From: Candidatus Nitrosopumilus sp.
GTDB taxonomy: Archaea > Thermoproteota > Nitrososphaeria > Nitrososphaerales > Nitrosopumilaceae
Direction: 5' to 3'
DNA length: 42,170 bases
NCBI GenBank assembly: GCA_003702525.1
Contig: REGJ01000007.1
Coordinates: 1 to 42,170 of the forward strand
Each line of letters opens with the position of its first letter. The first letter of the stretch is position 1. A program made the translations under genes and the position numbers. The notes under the pieces were generated by a model that was given only the letters and a program-made list of their open reading frames with translations, made no database searches and was not told the DNA's origin. This document shows, one piece after another, positions 40,877-42,170 of the stretch.

Positions 40877-41479
40877 TTAGGCAACAGTTGGATTTGTTTC
40901 AACTTCTCCAACCTTTGCTATTCCCTTTTCAGTAATGGAATATGTGTATGGTTTAGATTCAGTGTTTCTTTGAACAAGACCCTCTTCAAACAACTTCTTC
41001 ATCAGTCTTGAAGTGTGCTCTCTACTCTTCTTTAATGTGATTTGTATGTCACGTGATGTCATAGCTTTGTTTGTGATTAGATGCAACACGTAATTGGTAG
41101 GGTTTGTGTGCTCAATATTGGCAATTTTAGGCGTGGAAACTGGTTTTTCAGGAACTTTTTCTGGCTCTTGTGATATTACAACTTCCTTCTCTTGAACCTC
41201 ATTCTTTGCTAATTTTTCTAAGAATTGTTTTAACTCCAAATTTGGATCCTCTGTTTTTTGCTCAATTCCCTGAATTTCTAGTGCATCTAGGCGTATTTTC
41301 ATGTCAATCAACTGTCTTTCATAATACTCTAAACGCTCAGATTGTGATGCATCAACCATATCACTCTTAGATTTGATAAATGGTCGAATCTTATAATATC
41401 CATACAAGCCTCCCAAACCTACAATGAAGGCTAATATCACACTCAAAATCACTTCTGGGTCAGGAATTTCTACTAACAT
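40877..41479 (-). CDS. Membrane-anchored winged-helix protein
   Basis: About 200 residues from ATG 41479 (GTG 41482 precedes it). One N-terminal transmembrane helix (10-30, VILSVILAFIVGLGGLYGYY), a coiled coil (45-75), a Pro/Glu-rich linker (95-120), and a C-terminal MarR-like winged helix (about 125-190; MTSRDIQITLKKSREHTSRL). The winged helix is cytoplasmic, tied to the membrane, similar in plan to the regulator at 10645 but without an extracellular domain. A TATA-like GATAAATCAC is about 26 nt upstream. Close to the origin, it could link DNA to the membrane, but this is speculative. Confidence 0.75.
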   Translation of the reverse strand: MLVEIPDPEVILSVILAFIVGLGGLYGYYKIRPFIKSKSDMVDASQSERLEYYERQLIDMKIRLDALEIQGIEQKTEDPNLELKQFLEKLAKNEVQEKEVVISQEPEKVPEKPVSTPKIANIEHTNPTNYVLHLITNKAMTSRDIQITLKKSREHTSRLMKKLFEEGLVQRNTESKPYTYSITEKGIAKVGEVETNPTVA

Positions 41480-41559
41480 CACAAATTTTATGCCTATATT
41501 GTGATTTATCGTGATAGAACAACATTATTTCACACTTTAGATTAACAAACTCACACACA

Positions 41560-41604
41560 TTATCACAACCAACCCAATTAATTGAACTCAACAATTATCA
41601 CAAC
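41560..41604. repeat. TTATCACAAC direct repeats
   Basis: TTATCACAAC occurs at 41560-41569 and 41595-41604, 35 nt apart, in the gap between the membrane winged-helix gene and the next gene. ATCACA-type words continue on both sides (41434-41720), partly inside coding sequence. Possibly regulatory. Confidence 0.45.
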
Positions 41605-41605
41605 A

Positions 41606-41968
41606 TCACATACTACATGCCTGTCTTACGAGCCTATCTATCACACTAATGACCTCTTCCTCTCTTTCTGGGAAGATATCACTCTCATTTATCACACTAA
41701 TCTGCTCAGATAACTTGGATATCACATCAATATCATCAGGTAAAATGATGCCTAAACCACGTAAAAGTATGATTGAGTAGAATAATGAGACTAATTTCTC
41801 TCTAGACTGCCCAACTTGCCTATAATACGCACCTTTTGAAATTGAAAACTCTGATTCAAGAAGATTCTTCTGATTTAAAATAATTTCAATTTGTCGCTCT
41901 GTAAACAAAGATTTTTTGATAATTTTTCTAATAATATTGTTAAAATTAGATCCTTCAAACTCCGACAT
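41606..41968 (-). CDS. Hypothetical protein, possibly HTH-containing
   Basis: A 120-residue helical protein. Residues 15-58 (SLFTERQIEIILNQKN, SISKGAYYRQVGQSREKL) look like a helix-turn-helix with a sigma-like four-helix pattern, followed by a hydrophobic helix and an acidic C-terminal helix. No membrane segment. A TATA-like CTATTATACAG lies about 22 nt before ATG 41968. It is divergent from the GGGP synthase gene. No family claimed. Confidence 0.6.
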   Translation of the reverse strand: MSEFEGSNFNNIIRKIIKKSLFTERQIEIILNQKNLLESEFSISKGAYYRQVGQSREKLVSLFYSIILLRGLGIILPDDIDVISKLSEQISVINESDIFPEREEEVISVIDRLVRQACSM

Positions 41969-42033
41969 AGCTATACAAATCTGTATAATAGCATTCCAAT
42001 TAAACTTTAAAGAGCCACATACGAACCATTGCT

Positions 42034-42170
42034 ATGGCTGGAAATAAAGTTGAAACATTCCTAAAATCAGAATTAAAAAAGAAAAATGCATTATTGTTTG
42101 TTCTAATAGATTCAGAGGTATCAAATCTAGAGGCATCTGCTAAACTAGCAAAAGATGTCGAAAAGATTGG
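42034..42170 (+). CDS. Geranylgeranylglyceryl phosphate synthase, 5' part only
   Basis: The first 45 residues of a protein cut by the window end: MAGNKVETFLKSELKKKN then ALLFVLIDSEVSNLEAS, with SAKLAKDVEKIG. This is the N-terminus of GGGP synthase (TIM barrel), which joins geranylgeranyl diphosphate to sn-glycerol-1-phosphate, the first step to archaeal ether lipids: the K-A-L-x-F-x-L-I-D strand with its Asp is the family start. A TATA-like CTTTAAAGA lies about 26 nt upstream of ATG 42034. Only the N-terminus is visible. Confidence 0.83.
   Translation, partial: MAGNKVETFLKSELKKKNALLFVLIDSEVSNLEASAKLAKDVEKI

Overview
The window is chromosomal DNA of an ammonia-oxidising thaumarchaeon (Nitrososphaerota), most like the marine Nitrosopumilus/Nitrosarchaeum group. 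The basis is AT-rich DNA carrying an ESCRT-III/CdvB-type protein, the small subunit of DNA polymerase D, Orc1/Cdc6 beside an ORB-bearing origin, two transcription factor B genes, a CDC48/VAT ATPase, a GPN-loop GTPase, and the start of a geranylgeranylglyceryl phosphate synthase gene (archaeal lipids). Many genes begin with GTG or TTG about 22-30 nt downstream of a TATA-like element, as expected for leaderless transcripts. No phage, insertion sequence, CRISPR array, tRNA or rRNA was recognised. The species assignment is inference from gene families, not from a search.

Layout. 1-3.8 kb: truncated APS reductase gene, a ThiI-like protein that has lost its PP-loop, a GT-B glycosyltransferase, a structured GC-rich element, and two small conserved-looking proteins. 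3.8-5.9 kb: a short-chain dehydrogenase, a UPF0104-type membrane protein and a 50-residue protein. 6-10 kb: GPN GTPase, homoserine kinase and QueC in one tight operon, then FolE and QueE on the other strand; QueC, FolE and QueE belong to the preQ0/archaeosine pathway. 10-15 kb: an exported/regulatory block (soluble winged helix, membrane-tethered winged helix and small secreted protein in one operon; secreted and coiled-coil proteins; a repeat-rich secreted protein). 15-20 kb: CdvB paralogue, a lone HEPN/MltR-like protein, a likely ncRNA, a second dehydrogenase, and a CysQ/CysC convergent pair.

20-30.6 kb: CPA-type antiporter, two TFB genes 3.6 kb apart, small zinc-binding proteins, a Fluc fluoride channel, two Hsp20 proteins and CDC48; one Hsp20 gene and cdc48 form an operon with visible Shine-Dalgarno sequences. 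30.6-37 kb: ACT-domain protein, type II NADH dehydrogenase, exported cyclophilin with a CFI-box tail, CbiE of cobamide synthesis, a cupredoxin-like secreted protein with an incomplete copper site, and a SpoIIM-type membrane protein. 37-42.2 kb: DP1 and Orc1/Cdc6 converge, followed by a replication-origin region with two ORB elements and five GTTAACA repeats, a small winged-helix protein, an AbrB-type protein, a membrane-anchored winged-helix protein and the start of GGGP synthase.

Themes. Sulfate activation appears at both ends of the PAPS cycle (CysC, CysQ) together with an APS-type reductase. Convergent gene pairs meet with almost no space, often overlapping. The strongest unexplained items are two putative structured RNAs (near 2.95 and 16.9 kb), the membrane-tethered regulator operon with its repeated upstream motif, and the GTTAACA repeats at the origin.
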